Origin: Styela clava
Lineage: Eukaryota; Chordata; Ascidiacea; Stolidobranchia; Styelidae
DNA length: 64,000 nucleotides
Direction of reading: 5' to 3'
Assembly (NCBI RefSeq): GCF_964204865.1
Contig: NC_135251.1
Location: 22,630,001-22,694,000 of the forward strand
The first letter of the stretch is position 1, and each line of letters starts with the position of its first letter. This document shows, piece by piece, positions 13,051 through 27,200 of the stretch. Position numbers and translations under genes: made by a program. Under the pieces are notes generated by a model. It made no database searches. It saw nothing but the letters and a program-made list of their open reading frames with translations, and was not told where the DNA came from.

Positions 13051-14616
13051 AATCGACAATATACAGATTTCATGCCCGGTTATCGCGCTGCAATGTTCTG
13101 CAGTTCTGTGCAGTAAATCTTGCACCTAATATTTTATTTGTACCATATATACAAACTGTTGAAAATACTTGGTTTGCAAAAAAAGAGGAATTCTCGTGAA
13201 AACAAATCACAATTTCGAATATTTCTGGTATTCGTATAACACTGAAATAATTGTTGTAACTCTAGTTTGGTACTTTTTAATATATTTAACTTTACAATCT
13301 AAATCAAGAAGTCGATTTAGGAAAATATTAGTTTTTGAACCAATGGCTCAAATTGCCAAGCAGTTTCTATAGTCTGTATTTACCGAAAGGGCAAAAAGAC
13401 AAAGTCCTAAAATTTAGATGAAATGATAGCTTGGCTTCAGAAAATCGGGGCTTCAGCAGTCCATTGCAGAGATTTTCAACCAGGGTTCCGCCAGTGCAAT
13501 CCAAGGGTTCCGCAAGTTTTAATATCATTTTGTTTTACCAGTAATGTGGTTTCTTTTGGTTCCCGTACATTGGAACCCACGACAATTACACCTACATACT
13601 ATTGCACCTATGGAAATTTTGTTTGTTTTGCGGATATTTGAACCCATACTAACCCTAACCCATGGGTTAAAATGTACGGTCACAGTTTCTTTTATATATA
13701 TATATTTATAGTTTATATCGACAGTATTGCTAAATTCTTCCCCGAAATTTCCACACTATTGATTGTAGAAGTGTTGGACATAGAGTCTACTCTACTAGAC
13801 ACTCCGAATACAATGTTTTATAGTTATTATTTATTAGTAAGCTAAAAAAGTATGGCAAAATATATATTTTGGCATATTCATCTAGCTGCATTGAGTACTA
13901 TCAAGTCATCATTTCCAAAAAATTAAACTGATGGTACCTGAAATGGTAATGTTAATGCATGTATGATAATTAATTATGTAATTTATATAGCATATGTGGG
14001 ATGACATATATATGGACATAACTTGTGAGAAAACTAAATAATGAAAACGTAGAAAAGCCCCCCTACATTAACAAGAATATTAATACTGTATAAGTTTAAC
14101 AAAAGATCGGAGAGGGTCGGGCGATACGGAATAAAAATGTTCTCTCTTAAAATAACACAGTCAATTTTTTGGCGAAATATTGGGTCCCGTGGGATTCACA
14201 GCAAATTCGACCTTCTTCCATATTTATCTACCGAAATTTAGAATACAATTGTTTGCAGAAAAAAGCGATTTTCACAACGACAATCACCTCAACAAGAACA
14301 ATAATTTATCAAAAGGTGCCCTAGATCAACTTCGAGACAAAATACTGTATGTATATAGCATTTGTACGTACAAATATGAGACCATGCTCTTCAAATCACC
14401 ATCTGAATAAAGTTTATAAATGTGTACGGCGTTTGAATTAAATATTAAAGTTGGCTAATGAAGCAAATAAAATATCATTGATTACGTCACTGCTGAAAGA
14501 GTTGTGAAAATCTAAATCGTAAAAATATAGGCTACAGATTTAAGTGATTCGAGAATTCATTCTTAGAACGATTCATGCTAAATATGAGAACTTATCACGA
14601 TCTAAAGACAATTTTA

Positions 14617-16057
14617 TCATGCCTTTAATAAAGCAAATTGACTGGGCCTTCTCTTCTTCTTTCCAAGTGTGCAGCGATGAATCATCATCCTCATATGGTA
14701 AAATGAAAATATGACTGAGTGCAGTACGATTGGTGCCACAAATACATTCGCAAGAAGAACTCCTGCTACAAATCCGGGGGAGTTGACAAAATCGAGAAAT
14801 CCGTATATTTGGGAGTTTATTCCAGCGAAGTGTACGATAACTGCGGTGAATGCATAGAACAAGGCGAACACGCTAGTGTAAACAAACTGTATCCAGCGTG
14901 TCTGAATAGAGACTACAAAATATCTATTAGAAGCATTATTCCTTGCACGCTATGTTTATGTTGGCCGAGAGGTTGTTTCAGTGTTTCCGCAGAAAGCCCG
15001 GGTGCCGTAAGTCCCCAGTATAAAACAGTAACGAAAAGCACAAAATTCATTGCTTGTACATGAAAGAACCAAGTGAGTTTATGAAAAAACTGCAATCCAC
15101 CTGGGAATAAAGAAAATAAACTTTTAAATACGACTACAATAGCTATAGTAATCACAAAATTTTATTTCTATCTATCACTAAAGCACTATATTATATAGAT
15201 ATATATAATGTTTCTAGCAGAAACGAATGAATATTTCAATTTATAGCGTAAAGGCCATGAATGAAAAGAGAAATTAACATGTGCCCTCATTTAATTTTAG
15301 AACGATTCGCCTTCAGTTTTATTTTGAATAAACCCAGAATGAGTTTTTTCTTCCGCGTATTCAATGGGTGCCATAATTAAGTGGGGATTGCAAAGTTCAA
15401 ATATTCAAGCTTGAATATTAAATATATTACTACAAATACCACAAATACTTTTGTATCTTTACCTGGATTCTCTGACTTCCCGTTATTTGATTCTTCGTTG
15501 TTTTCAATTTTACGGTCATTCCGTGCAGTTAGTCCATACAATGCAGTGATAAACGCGCAAAGATAATAAATTCCGGTAAAGAAAAAACTCCAATTACTTG
15601 CAGTGTAAGCAGCATCTTCTTTCGCAAACGCCCAGCTTGCTATTAGCCAGCCCCAGTGATAAAACATGGTGAAAGCACGATATAAAACAAAGTATATTTT
15701 CTTCTTCGACCACTTTAAAATACAAAATAATAGATTCTTGATGTACGCAAGCTTTTTATCTGAGATTGTGAAATGCTATTTTCACATATATATTAAAAGT
15801 GTAGTATATATATCAATGCTAATCATCACATGCATTATATTTTATTTTAAAACGTCACTTCAAGAATGAGAATTATGTGAATGTCACCATTTTGAAGTTA
15901 TAATAATGAAAATAAGCAATGGAGCAATGAATGTCATGACCACTGGGATAAATTTAAAAGTATACTGACTTACTTGGAATTCATAAAAATTGTTTTCGTT
16001 CGCGCTTTCGAGTCGTAGATGCTTTAGTTGAAATTCGTATCCACAGCTTGTTGCCAT
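14617..16057 (-). pseudogene. Rolling-stone-like multipass membrane protein, copy 1 (single-base frameshift)
   Basis: Three exons: 15974-16057 (start ATG at 16057, MATSCGYEFQ), 15463-15712 and 14617-15100, with GT-AG junctions in phases 0 and 1. The product would be about 272 residues with roughly six or seven hydrophobic segments. It carries the rolling-stone family pattern: HWGWLIASW, TASNWSFFFTGIYYLC, and RWIQFVY with HFAGINSQIYG. Rolling stone was described in Drosophila myoblast fusion; the function here is unknown. Relative to copy 2 at 37856-39214 one A is missing from the run at 14917-14920, which turns LLIDIFVV into LLIDIL plus stop. The frame is otherwise open to the end, so this is either a very young lesion or a homopolymer read error. 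Confidence 0.8.
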
Positions 16058-17399
16058 TTCAAAACGTAAAAAGTTTTTACTTAGGCCTACTTACTGAATA
16101 AATTTCATATGTTGTTTGCTGAATAAGTTTAAAGACTAGAATAAGAAGATGTTTTGATTTCATTTCATGGCTTAAAACACATTTTAGAACTAATTTTTCG
16201 ATAATCAGGTAATAGCAAACCCACAAGAATTTCACAAACCGCGCTTTTGGTCTGTTTTATTCCTTCCACGATGGATTTGAGAAATGTACTTGACGTAATT
16301 CGAATTTTTGAGTTTTCACACCTAAGCATACCAGTTGGCATATATTATATATTTGTGGTATATATATTATATATTTATATATATATTAGCAAAAAATTAA
16401 ATAATACTAAAATAATGATTGATGTTTCTAACCAACTCGAATTGAATTAAAGTTCGGAATTAGTTATTTCCTTGCTACATTTTCCTTCTTATGCTTGAAT
16501 TAAAATATATATTTTTTAACTCGAACTTCGTAGCAAATGTCTCTTTCATATTTGCTACGCATAGCGATATTAGGGCGCGTTATGTAAAGCAGTTTGTAAA
16601 AATATATCGAGTTTTAAACATGCGTGATTATCTCCACCCATCTCTATGACAATATTGAATAACCGCAGCCCTATATTATTGCCAAAGGCGTGTATCGAAT
16701 GTCAGTGTCTAATGAACCCAGATTGCCTTGAGTCTTCAAGAATCCTTTTATCCAAATGTTTTACAAGATACTGCATAGCTTTTGACCCTTAGGCATATAT
16801 TTAGCTTCATTAGACCAATGAAATGCTATATGGCATCATATATATATGTTTACCTCATGTTAGGTGTATCCAGATAAGTGTGTCTTCAAAGTTAAAAACA
16901 GTCTGTTCCAAAATATGGCGATTAAAAAACTGACGAGGAACTGCTTAATTTGGGGTAGAAGGAATAAAAATACATCGCAAACCCAGCGCTCTATTTTTGC
17001 GCCTGTATAAACCCAAATCAAAAAATAGCCTCCATTCAACGTTACTTACAGTTTATTTCGCCACTTCCTTAGTAATGCTATAACAAACATTAAAACTGAG
17101 TAATACATTCCACGATGTCTCATAATGTTATATTCCATACCTTTTCAGTCTGTTCACTTGTAGCACAAAGTCTTAACTCACCAGTGAAACAATACAATTT
17201 TAGTAATAGAACCATAGGGGTTCGGTTTAACAAATAGTGCTTAAAACAACGAAAACGAGTCAAACTCATTCTTCTTCATGCTTGAAAATCTGTCTAAGTG
17301 AAAAGGTGTCTGAACGGCTTGAATTTCAATTGTACGCCATTGTTTATTTTTCACTGATTATGCGTTGCTACGCAGCTGAATACGATTAAATTAGCAACG

Positions 17400-17600
17400 T
17401 GACATACATACGCAGTCAAAATATACATTCAAAGCCAACTCTCATATATACAGTTAATGTCATATACGCATAAAGCCATTTTAAGTGATGCCACACATAC
17501 AGTGAATCGATTTTAAAGACATATACTCTATGTAGAGCTGTACAATACAGGCTGAGTCTACATGTTGTGTGCATGAAGATACATACAGAATCATTCATTC
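17400..17600. repeat. Degenerate ATAC/CATATG-rich satellite patch
   Basis: Loose repeats of the form CATACAG...AATGTCATATACGCATA(A)AGCC resemble the arrays at 57350-57545 and 58430-58740. Confidence 0.5.
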
Positions 17601-18239
17601 ACAGCGATTGAATACACAGAGGAAGTCGCAATTTTTTTGAGTCATAATGCCACTTGAAGTTCAGGGCAAACCATCATTACCCACGTTACATTTTGTTTAA
17701 TTTATAAAGCTTAGTCATATCAATTTTGTATGGCAAAGCGAATCTCGATGACAAAATGGGGTAGTGCTATTTCTTTTAGAGAAACTCTAAAAGGGCTATT
17801 GAACTCTAAAAGGGCTATTGATCGAGAGAGAGCAACGCTCAAATATATGAACATGAAATGCAAAACGATTTTTTTCTAACCAAAATTATCCCAAATATCA
17901 TATCCTGAACAAAGCTAGAACCGTGGAACATGTACGGTAGCTTACAGCAGGGCTATTCAATTGGAAGATCGCAGTCGCAATTGTATTATCGAACATTTTA
18001 CAGTACCAGCACCGTAGACTGCCGTGGAAAAATTTCGACTTTCGCTAACCTGACCTGAGGTCGCGAAACCGCTACAAATAATTTTTAATTTTGTTGACAT
18101 CATACCACGAAACGTCAAATAGACTGACGAATCACACAGAGCCTACACGAAGTTTGAAATTAATGAAAGTAATAGCCTTCTAGCAACAACAAGAATATTG
18201 AGCCATTGAAGATTTCAAAGCAATTGGTCCCGTAGTTTA

Positions 18240-18665
18240 GGGGTGCACAACACGAGCACGCGTGCAAAATTTAGCACGCCATACGATCGAACGTGACACG
18301 CGAACGATTTTGTAAAAAAAAAATTATCCATGATATACATTAAAATATCACGTTTATATCAAAATCAGAAGATTTCCTTGTTTACTACGTGACATTGGCC
18401 AATAAGCAAGATGCATAAAGTGACGTAACATAGCTTCCGCTCAGACACTTTTTTCGCTCAGACAGATTTTAAGACGTGGCTGTAAAAATTACCTCGTTTT
18501 CGCGTTTTTGAGTTCTATTCGTTAGTTTTCAGTTGTGTTTCGGATATGTAAATATATATCAAATAATTCAATGATCACTTTGTCTTTTAAGGAGTTTCAG
18601 TTTAATTGCCGTAATCAAAAATTAATGTAGATATAGCTGTGATGAACTAGGCTAAAATTCTTTAC
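18240..18665. repeat. Dispersed promoter-like repeat, copy 2, with hAT-like left terminus
   Basis: It begins TAGGGGTGCACAACACGAGC. From 18371 it matches 12100-12420 for about 290 bases: ATTGGCCAAT, TGACGTAA, the CAGACACTTTTTT block, CTATTCGTTAGTTTTCAGTT and AGCTGTGATGAACTAG. Confidence 0.65.
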
Positions 18666-19444
18666 CGGTATTTTTAATAAAAACTAAAGTAGTAATCATA
18701 AACAGTAAAACATTAAGTTTCCCAAGAAGCCCGCTGTAAAGTCTCTGATCCTTGTTTTGTCTGTATATTATAAAGTTCTTTTAAAACGATGTAGCCTAAG
18801 ATACAAAACGACAGGAGGAAACGGTAAACAACTTAACTTCAATTTAGATAAAAGCTTGAGGAATCAGGTAGAATCCTGCGTTTGCGTTTGAGATGTATGT
18901 CTTGCCGTAACAAAATGTAGAGTGTCCCCGATTTTTAGAGACTAACTTGGTCAGCGTAGCGACGCGAGACATCGGCCAATCACCGGGCGACACAAGTTAG
19001 GTCTCACTATCAATATATCTAAATTTCCAAGTCGTGCATATTTTTGTTAAAGTATCTAACATAAATGCTTCTCAATTACAACTGAACAGCCCTATAAAGT
19101 CTCCCATTGGCATTAGTACTCAAAATCAATTTCTAATATTCAAAACAATTCGCCAAGGAGGCCAAATGAACGCAAAGTTTCCGCTAAGTAACTAATTAAC
19201 TAAGCTAATAACTTTTAAGTTACGAATTGCTTGTAGCAAACGACGTTTGGTGGCGTTGTGAGCCAAGAAAAAAGATGCAAGCATAAATCTTTAATATGTG
19301 TGTGTGGGCCTAGTAACGAAAGCTACACGTTTTGATTTTGCATTGGGAGCGTGTAAACTTAGTGTCATGTTGGCGTAGTGAAGGAAAATATTGATTAGCA
19401 AAAATTTATATAGCCTATATATGCTGGGAAATACAGTCAAAAGA

Positions 19445-19679
19445 GTACTCCCGTAGTATGTGAACCAAGATGGAGGACGCCTGAACGTAGTATGTGTACC
19501 AGGTTGGGGTTGAGCCATAATTTCAGGTATAAATCCTACGGGAGTCATTTGGCTAGTCCCCGAACTCGTAATAGAACTAAAATAAGAAAAGTTGAAAAAA
19601 AAACTATGATCTATCGCTAACTTGGTACACATACTGAGTTCCGGTGTTTGCAATCTTGGTTCACATAGTACGGGAGTAC
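19445..19679. mobile_element. Fold-back MITE copy
   Basis: The arms GTACTCCCGTAGTATGTGAA (left) and its imperfect complement ending CGGGAGTAC (right) enclose CCAAGATGG, GTGTACCAGGTTGGGGTT and a centre shared with the other copies (CTAGTCCCCGAACTCGTAAT). Confidence 0.75.
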
Positions 19680-21351
19680 CAAAATACACCGCTGATCGAT
19701 GTCATAGTAATTCCAATAGCTAGCGAAATGGTGTCATGCGCATAAAGTTATAAATCCTGTAATGTTGTAAAGCTCGCATCATTATTTCCAAACTTCTGAG
19801 CACATCAACAATAAATTTTAGTTGTGAGACGTCTGCTTTACATTTTTTAGGATTTGGTATAAGTGTCGCTTACAATCAATCTTCCGAATCGTGAGTGCAT
19901 GTGAATTAAGTCGCGATAATTTGATCGGAGCAAAATCCTGCTCAGTAAAAACGAAATAAGAGAGAGGTAATTTCAAGCGAGTAATACTCAAAAATTGCGG
20001 TCACTTGAAAACAATTCCAAAAAACAATGGTTTATAATTGTATTCGTTCTGTTTAAAACACAACAGGCGCAGCATGAAACTGGTTCGAGGAAATTTTTTG
20101 GGGTATGTTATTAAGTTCACCAATACCAGACGTGGCAATCAACGTGTTGGCCAGCCCTGTTTTAGCTGATTGTGGTTGATGGATAGAAAGATTAAGTTAT
20201 AGTACTGTACATGTGCAAAATACGATATACACATACAGTAATGAAGTCTGGGCTCGTCATTGTCAAGGTCTTAAATGAAAGTGTCAAGATCGTGTGCCTT
20301 TGACTGACAAACGATCCTCCAATAACTTCCGCAGTACGCGAAAGCCCAGCTTATTGGCAGCAGTGCATTTTTTGTATGCGTGTGAGTACTCACTCATCTG
20401 TATACTCATATGTATACGATCAGTCGAGCGCGAGCTATTTTGAAGATTTTAGTCGATCGCGGTCGAAAGCAGGTTGGCCACCCCACCCCTGCTAGAACAT
20501 TAAATCATTTCAGTGTCAGATCTGTCGACGTAAGTCTATTAAAATGTATTTTGTTTATGCATTAATTGCATTGTAGATTTTAATTGTTGGTGATAATAAA
20601 ACATCATAGAAGTATTCATATGGTCTTTACTGTTATATCAAAATAACAGCAATTCCAGTTTGAACACGTAGTCTATATTATTCTTTTATATTATTGGAGT
20701 TCATGTCGGGAATCTATACCGTATTCAGTTAGTTAATAGTAGATATAACACACGTAACAACAGCCGCTAGTCATCCATCATTTTTCGTAATCCAAAATCT
20801 ATCGGTCATAAAAACATGTATAATACGTCCGTTGTTTTTTCAGGCATGGAATCTTAGACAAAGCTAAGTATACATTTCGCATGCAACGTTGGTTTTCTTT
20901 AGCGTAGGACAATATGCGGGGGATCGCATAGATTGAAGTTTATTTCATAAAATATTGGATGGATATGTGGTCCATAGATGTCATTGCAGTGCAGACGTCT
21001 TTTCTATTCAAAACGTGTGTATGTAGTTTTAGAGCAAATAATTCAAATCCGCTGCACTTAACTATTCAGTTAAGTCAGTATACATACATTACAAACAATG
21101 TGATTACTGAAGCAGCGAGCAAAAAGGAATCATTTTTAATCAGTCTAGATTCTAGGAAATGAAATAGGATTTGATCAACTGCTGGGAGTTTAAATAGCAT
21201 AACATTTGGGAGTTTGAATAGCATAACAGACTTGAGGAATATAAATAAGAATATGGAGAAATAGGTTTAGCAATTGCCTTACAAAACATAAAGGAGGCTA
21301 CGATTATTGTCGCCCTTTTATTATCAGCGGGGCTAGTGAATTAAAGCCGCT

Positions 21352-21562
21352 CCAGAAGTATATGTACCAATATGGAGGTAATTAATTTTGTTCGCCTACT
21401 TTACATCAAGTTGCGTAAATGGACGAAAGCCTATGGGCAGGGGGTATATTCGCTTGGCTAACACAGAAAGTCCCTGTACTAATAATAGAACTAAAATAAG
21501 GAAAATTGGAATAAAATTATTCCTTAACTCGAATCTGGTACACATACTACGGGTGTACCGAA
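21352..21562. mobile_element. Fold-back MITE, diverged copy
   Basis: It shares the arm motifs (CCAGAAGTATATGTACCAA at left, CTGGTACACATACTACGGG at right) and the central AATAGAACTAAAATAAGGAAA stretch with the copies at 7669 and 19445, with more substitutions. Confidence 0.6.
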
Positions 21563-24255
21563 TTGAAAAAGATAAAGGAATAATGAGGTCTCAAATTATT
21601 GGTAAATAAATGTAGACATAACACCGAGTTACACTTTATTCAGTATATGATATAATATATGATTTTAATACAGACATGAAATAGGTAATCATGGCCATGG
21701 GCAATTTTATTGTATTAAATAAAAGACAAGAAAATATAATTACAACATAGTTTTGCCATATGAGTGGGCAGTTGTCACATACATTGGATAATTCGGGTGA
21801 ATTCTAAGATATTCAAATTCCATATCTATAAGTATAAATCAAATAGATTTCGTCGCTGGAATTACCGTATACCACCTTTCTTGAGACAGTTTCACGGGAC
21901 GTGCAAGGCGTGACCCGGTTTTCAATTGCCGAAATCTCTTCAAAAATGTCAGACATTCCAATTTGGCGGCATTTCCCATCCTTAGCTCTCAGTTTTCATT
22001 TTCGTATCGAAGTCATCGATGTTACAAAAGACGCTATCCTTACGGCCAATCAGCTTATGACATAAACAAGTCCCGTATGGCACTTGGCAATCCTGTGCCA
22101 AAGTTTTCGTTTGTCGGTATCTTGGGGTGACAAATATGTGATGTGATAAGTTGTCTTGTGTTGAATTTTGTTTCATTTGATGATCAATACCTTATATTAA
22201 TTACCTCGATCGACGAGTTTTTGTTTATCCAGAATATATTCTTTCTACAGAAGTGTGTGAATCGACTGATAGATAAAGATAAATTAAAAATTTGAATTGA
22301 AAGCATATCGACTCAAATGTTCATTCTATGGAAAAAGTGATCATATTTTTAAATAAAGCCAAGCATGACAGACATAAAAATATGACCATTGTTTAAAATA
22401 ACATCAGCCTGGCTGTTTTCAAAGATTCCTTTTAATTTTGCTCGCAATGTTATTTGTGTACACAGTTCAGATGGAATTTAACAGTTCGAAAACACGAAAT
22501 TGCTCTACGAAAATTCAAGGAAGTATGAGAGACAATTGGTCACAACGATGAGAGAGAGACGATGAGCCACAAAAACAAGATAGTTCTTTTTGCGCTGGGT
22601 GGTCGGCGCGACGTTACCCCCTGTCTGAATGCATCGTTATATTCATCTCATGCTCCAATATTGTGTTAGGACAACGTTATTCCAATTGTTTTGCTGTGTT
22701 TGCTAAATTGATTTCACTTTGATTTTACGACAGTACTATTTTCTGTTTCATTCTCCTAGTCTGCATGGATTTGTGTATGCGTACCAAAAATCCAATATTA
22801 GCAATCCAGTCTAGAATTTATTACTTCATAGCATCAGTTCACCTCACTTCGCGATTTAATTTTGAAAGAATAAATTCTGTCTTCTGATATTTATATCCTC
22901 GTTAAACCTTTGTTAAGTGTGGCACACCAACCATTTGGTTGCTTTGACATATACGAACAGATTTATGACGCTATATCTGGGAAAGATTACATTTTGTTGA
23001 TACTGTTGGCTGACACCTTCTATATACGTGTTTGGAATTTTAGAAAACGATTAACATACGATGGGGGGAAAAGTTACTCGTAAGGTGTATCATTTTATGT
23101 GGTATTATGGTTTATCAAGTCAATAAAGAATATTTAGAACTTGATTAGTCAAGTTGAAATTAGTAAAATATAACGTTTCATGTTTTGAGAAATTTGCTAT
23201 AATCTACTATGTTTCAATAAAGATATCATCACGAGATTAGCAGCAGAATCTTAGTAGAAAGTATGGAATATACAGCTGAGTTCTGATTTGACCGAGCAGG
23301 AGATGTACCAATTTGACAGGAGTTGGAACTCTAGTGTAATAATCATTAACCATTTTCATATTGCAAATTTTGCAGGATTGTTCTCTCTCGGATATGGCTA
23401 CACTAATTTTATTATTGACCGGTTAACTAGCGACTATTCTTTCTTTGACAGAATTCATGAGTAATTAAACGATATAAATTGTGTTAGTTTTGACATAAGA
23501 TCCAGTAATATGGTCTCCACATTCACCTCCAATAGAAGAGCAATTTTCTTTGTTCTTTTTTTAATGATATCGGTTACAGTATATGTTACAAGATTCTCGG
23601 GATACAGGTGAATGAAAGGAATAAATTTTACTGATTTTACTGTCACTACCAACAACGACGAAATGTATTTTACCACTATAAACTGACTAAATTGCTTGAA
23701 ATTTGATCCACCCATTGTTTTGAAATTTTTAACACACATGTATATTTTCAAAATATAAACAATCTAATTTTGTTGTAGCGTCCACCGCACGAACGAGTGT
23801 AATTCCGTCGGTGCTCCTTCGGTCGTACCAATTGCATTTACGTCTTTAAAACGTACCATATATTCAATATCACTCAAAAACACTAAATGCTGAATATAGC
23901 TTTGGACTCCGTACAGAATTCAAATGAAAAAATGGTAGACAAAGAAAGACTAGTAGCAACTGGGCCAATTGTAGAGGAAGCATTTTATCTCTAAAATTTC
24001 TTCAAAGAGTCTAATTTTATAAGTGTTTGAATTGTCAAAGTTAAAAAAAAAACGTTTAAAAAATTGTTTTGGTTATCAAATTTAGTGTTTATTATTTAAT
24101 ACATTTCAATTTTTCCATTAATAGTTTGAGAATTTAATATTATCAAACCGGTCAATGAATGAAATGATCAGAATGACTAGCTTTATTTGCCACCCTTCGT
24201 TAAAATTTAATATTCAACAAATATATTTTACAAACTAAGAATCAACTTTCAAAAT

Positions 24256-27200
24256 ATGGGGAAAGATGCTGTACAAACGATGCAAAAGCATTTTAAAGAT
24301 TACTGGACATCAATTTCTTTTACCACATTAAAAAACGCGACAGAAGAAGGGGGAAAAGATGCATCGATACTTCAGGACGTTTACAAGTAAGATTTCTCAT
24401 CAAACGACATTATTCAAGCCTCGCCGTTAGAATACATAATTTGTTTCAAAATTATTTCATCTTTTTCTATTCTATATTGGAGGCTTATGAAATAATATAC
24501 ACTTGATATGGGAATAGGAAATATGTGTTTTCATAAACAAAAGTGATGTGTGAATGGTTTCAATCTACATTCGGAAGCGAGACCAAGGGGGCTTTGGTCG
24601 ATAGTCTCTTATATTGGGATCTATCACGACGTAAAAAAAAGTCGTGAACAAAATATCTCTACTCTGTTAATTATGTCATTACCGCTGAATTGTCTGAGCT
24701 AATTTTTAGTTAAATAACTAAAGTCGTCACTGCATATACCAGCACGATGACGAATCCAATCAATCAGCGTAATCTTACCAGGTTAAATTAACGATTACAT
24801 CGACAATGATATATTTCTACGCAGTCTAAATAATAGTTTTGTTTATGATACCAAAAATCCTTTTCTCAATTACCAAATAAAATGCAACTGTTGCTTAGAT
24901 TTTTCCTAACATTCATGCCAACACCCTTAATAAACATAAATTTCAGACATCGTAACTTCCGCGATATACACAAGATGTCGAAATCACAAAGATTTATAAA
25001 CTTTGGCAATTAGGTCAACCACATCACATGTAATTAACTGAATTCTAGGCAATTTTTCACTTGTGGCATCGTCAGTATTCTTGCCTTATGCTTATTTTAT
25101 GAGAAAACACACGTCAAGCCGGTCGTAGATTTCATCTTGTACGACCGTAAGTTGTGCACTTAGGGCCTAGAGCAGGGGTCTGCAACCTTTTGTCGCTCGC
25201 GGGCAAAAATTAAGGGCTGCAAGTCATTGGCGGGCCGCACATATTTTTAGAAAGTTGAAAACCGAACGGATGATTGATACTTTTTATAATAAAAATCAAG
25301 CAGTGATACATCTCTCGAATAGAATATAGATTTGTTCCCTCGTGGCAGCTCATAAAAGTCCATTTGAATATTTTCAGCGCCATTGAACCCTTTGCACTTA
25401 CCATCATGTTTCTGCGTTTTGTTGCCATTTGTCTAATCATAATTATTGGACACGTAGTGGACATAACGATCGTTTCAATATTATGTTGTTGTCGTTTTTC
25501 GTCATCATTATCACAAATCGCTTTTCTCTTCGAATACAGGACCAAGTGCATTGAAATTTTCAGTGGTTAAAGATAGGGTTCTCGAGAGGGCTATCACTTT
25601 TATTTTCTTTCAAACTTTCTGTGAATCCCATGAGATTTAATATTTCATCAAATATTTCGCTGTGTTACTTTTTAATCACGGGAACACGATATTTAATCCG
25701 CCAAGCGTGACGGCCAATTCTGGAAAGTCTTTCTCAAAAACTCGGAAGATTTATGAGCTTACCGGTACGCGTAATGTTGTGAACTATTGCTCTGCTTGCT
25801 GTCCATATATTTTCAGACTGCGGTATCTACTGTTATGATACCGTAGTAACTCGAATCAGTTAGTATTTCAACTCAAGTTGAAACGGAATCGTTACAGAAC
25901 CTGGAAAGTCCGTGTACCTGAAAGTCTTCATATTTAAGAGGGTCCCGCAACCTGCAAGATGTTTGATTCGTCTATTGTTTTCAAATTTCTAAAGATGTAA
26001 ATAGCTCTGAAATATGAAACCTTTAATTTTAAGCGTCAACTACACGGCCAAGCTGCAGGACGTGAAATTTCCAACGCTGACGAATGAGAAGTCAAATAAC
26101 GAAAGGTACGTTTTCCAGGTATACTAGTTCTGTATGACCTCATTTTCACCATGTTCATCACATCACATTAAGCTGGAGTTTTGAAATAAAATACCATCAT
26201 TAATAATAATAATGCTCAAGATGTATCATGTATAATTGTTTTCACTTTTTTGTCTCCGAAACTTACAATAAAATGAACGGATTGGCACTGTAAAACGCTA
26301 TATATTGGATACGGCAATTGTAAGGAATATAAGGATGGTTGGTAAGGTTTGGTGAAAGTACGGTCAATTGTAGTCGACCCATTTTTATCTGTAAAAATTT
26401 CATACAGATGTGTTCGAACTGGCTTAATGTTCGCACATATTTTTGGATAAAAAAAACTTTTAAGTTTAGAAATGCTGTTTATTGTTTAATAATATTATAT
26501 TTTTAATTTTAATAGTTTGATAAATGCGTTATTTTTCAAGGCGATGCTCAGAATGACTGGTTTCATTTTGTCGCGTTTCATGTTTAGACAATTCATCAAT
26601 TTTTTACACCTAAAAATATTAATTAAGAATCAAAATTCGAAATTTGAAAAAGAATGCTGTACGAAACATGCGAAAACAATTCAAAGAGTACTGGAAATCA
26701 ATTTCTTCTATCATATTAAAAAACCCGACGGAAGAAGGGAAAAAAGATGCATTGGCACTTCAGGATGGTTTCAAGTAAGATTTCCAATCAAACAACATTA
26801 ATCGTCTTTAAATATATAGGGTATATTATTACGATAATACAATCAACCACATTGATTTAGTTTGAATGCATTCGAACACTTGCTAAACAAAGTTATAAAA
26901 ACACTTAAAATCAAAGTTGTTTATTCGGGTAAATGATTCTCGCGTGTTTTTACTTATACTTTACACGTTAATTCCACACATTCACACATCATATGTACGC
27001 AATAATTGTATATTTGTTTGAAATTATCCCAGCTCGACTTATCGGTAGGCTCACGTCACTAAGTTTATGCTAGTCAAGAATTTTGCTATAATACGAAATA
27101 CTCATGAAAAACGCAATTTTAACTAAAAAATAAACTTCAAATTTATTTGATTTCAATAATCTACATTGTTAACAGAGTTTTGGACATTCGATATGAAGAA

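Larger units (their letters stand above)
16058..24255. other. Gene-poor interval with repeats only
   Basis: No convincing exon was found on either strand. It holds a segment at about 16.65-17.0 kb homologous to 40.95-41.25 kb (flank of the rolling-stone duplication), a degenerate satellite patch (17400-17600), the promoter-like repeat (18240-18665) and two fold-back MITE copies (19445-19679 and 21352-21562). The 98-codon minus-strand ORF at 23455-23751 has no family features I recognise. Confidence 0.6.

Noticed and set aside
19291..19689. 132-codon minus-strand ORF
   Set aside because: It coincides with a fold-back MITE and its flank; the translation shows no conserved motif.
23455..23751. 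98-codon minus-strand ORF in the gene-poor interval
   Set aside because: It is hydrophobic/basic and AT-driven in composition, with no splice partners and no motif.
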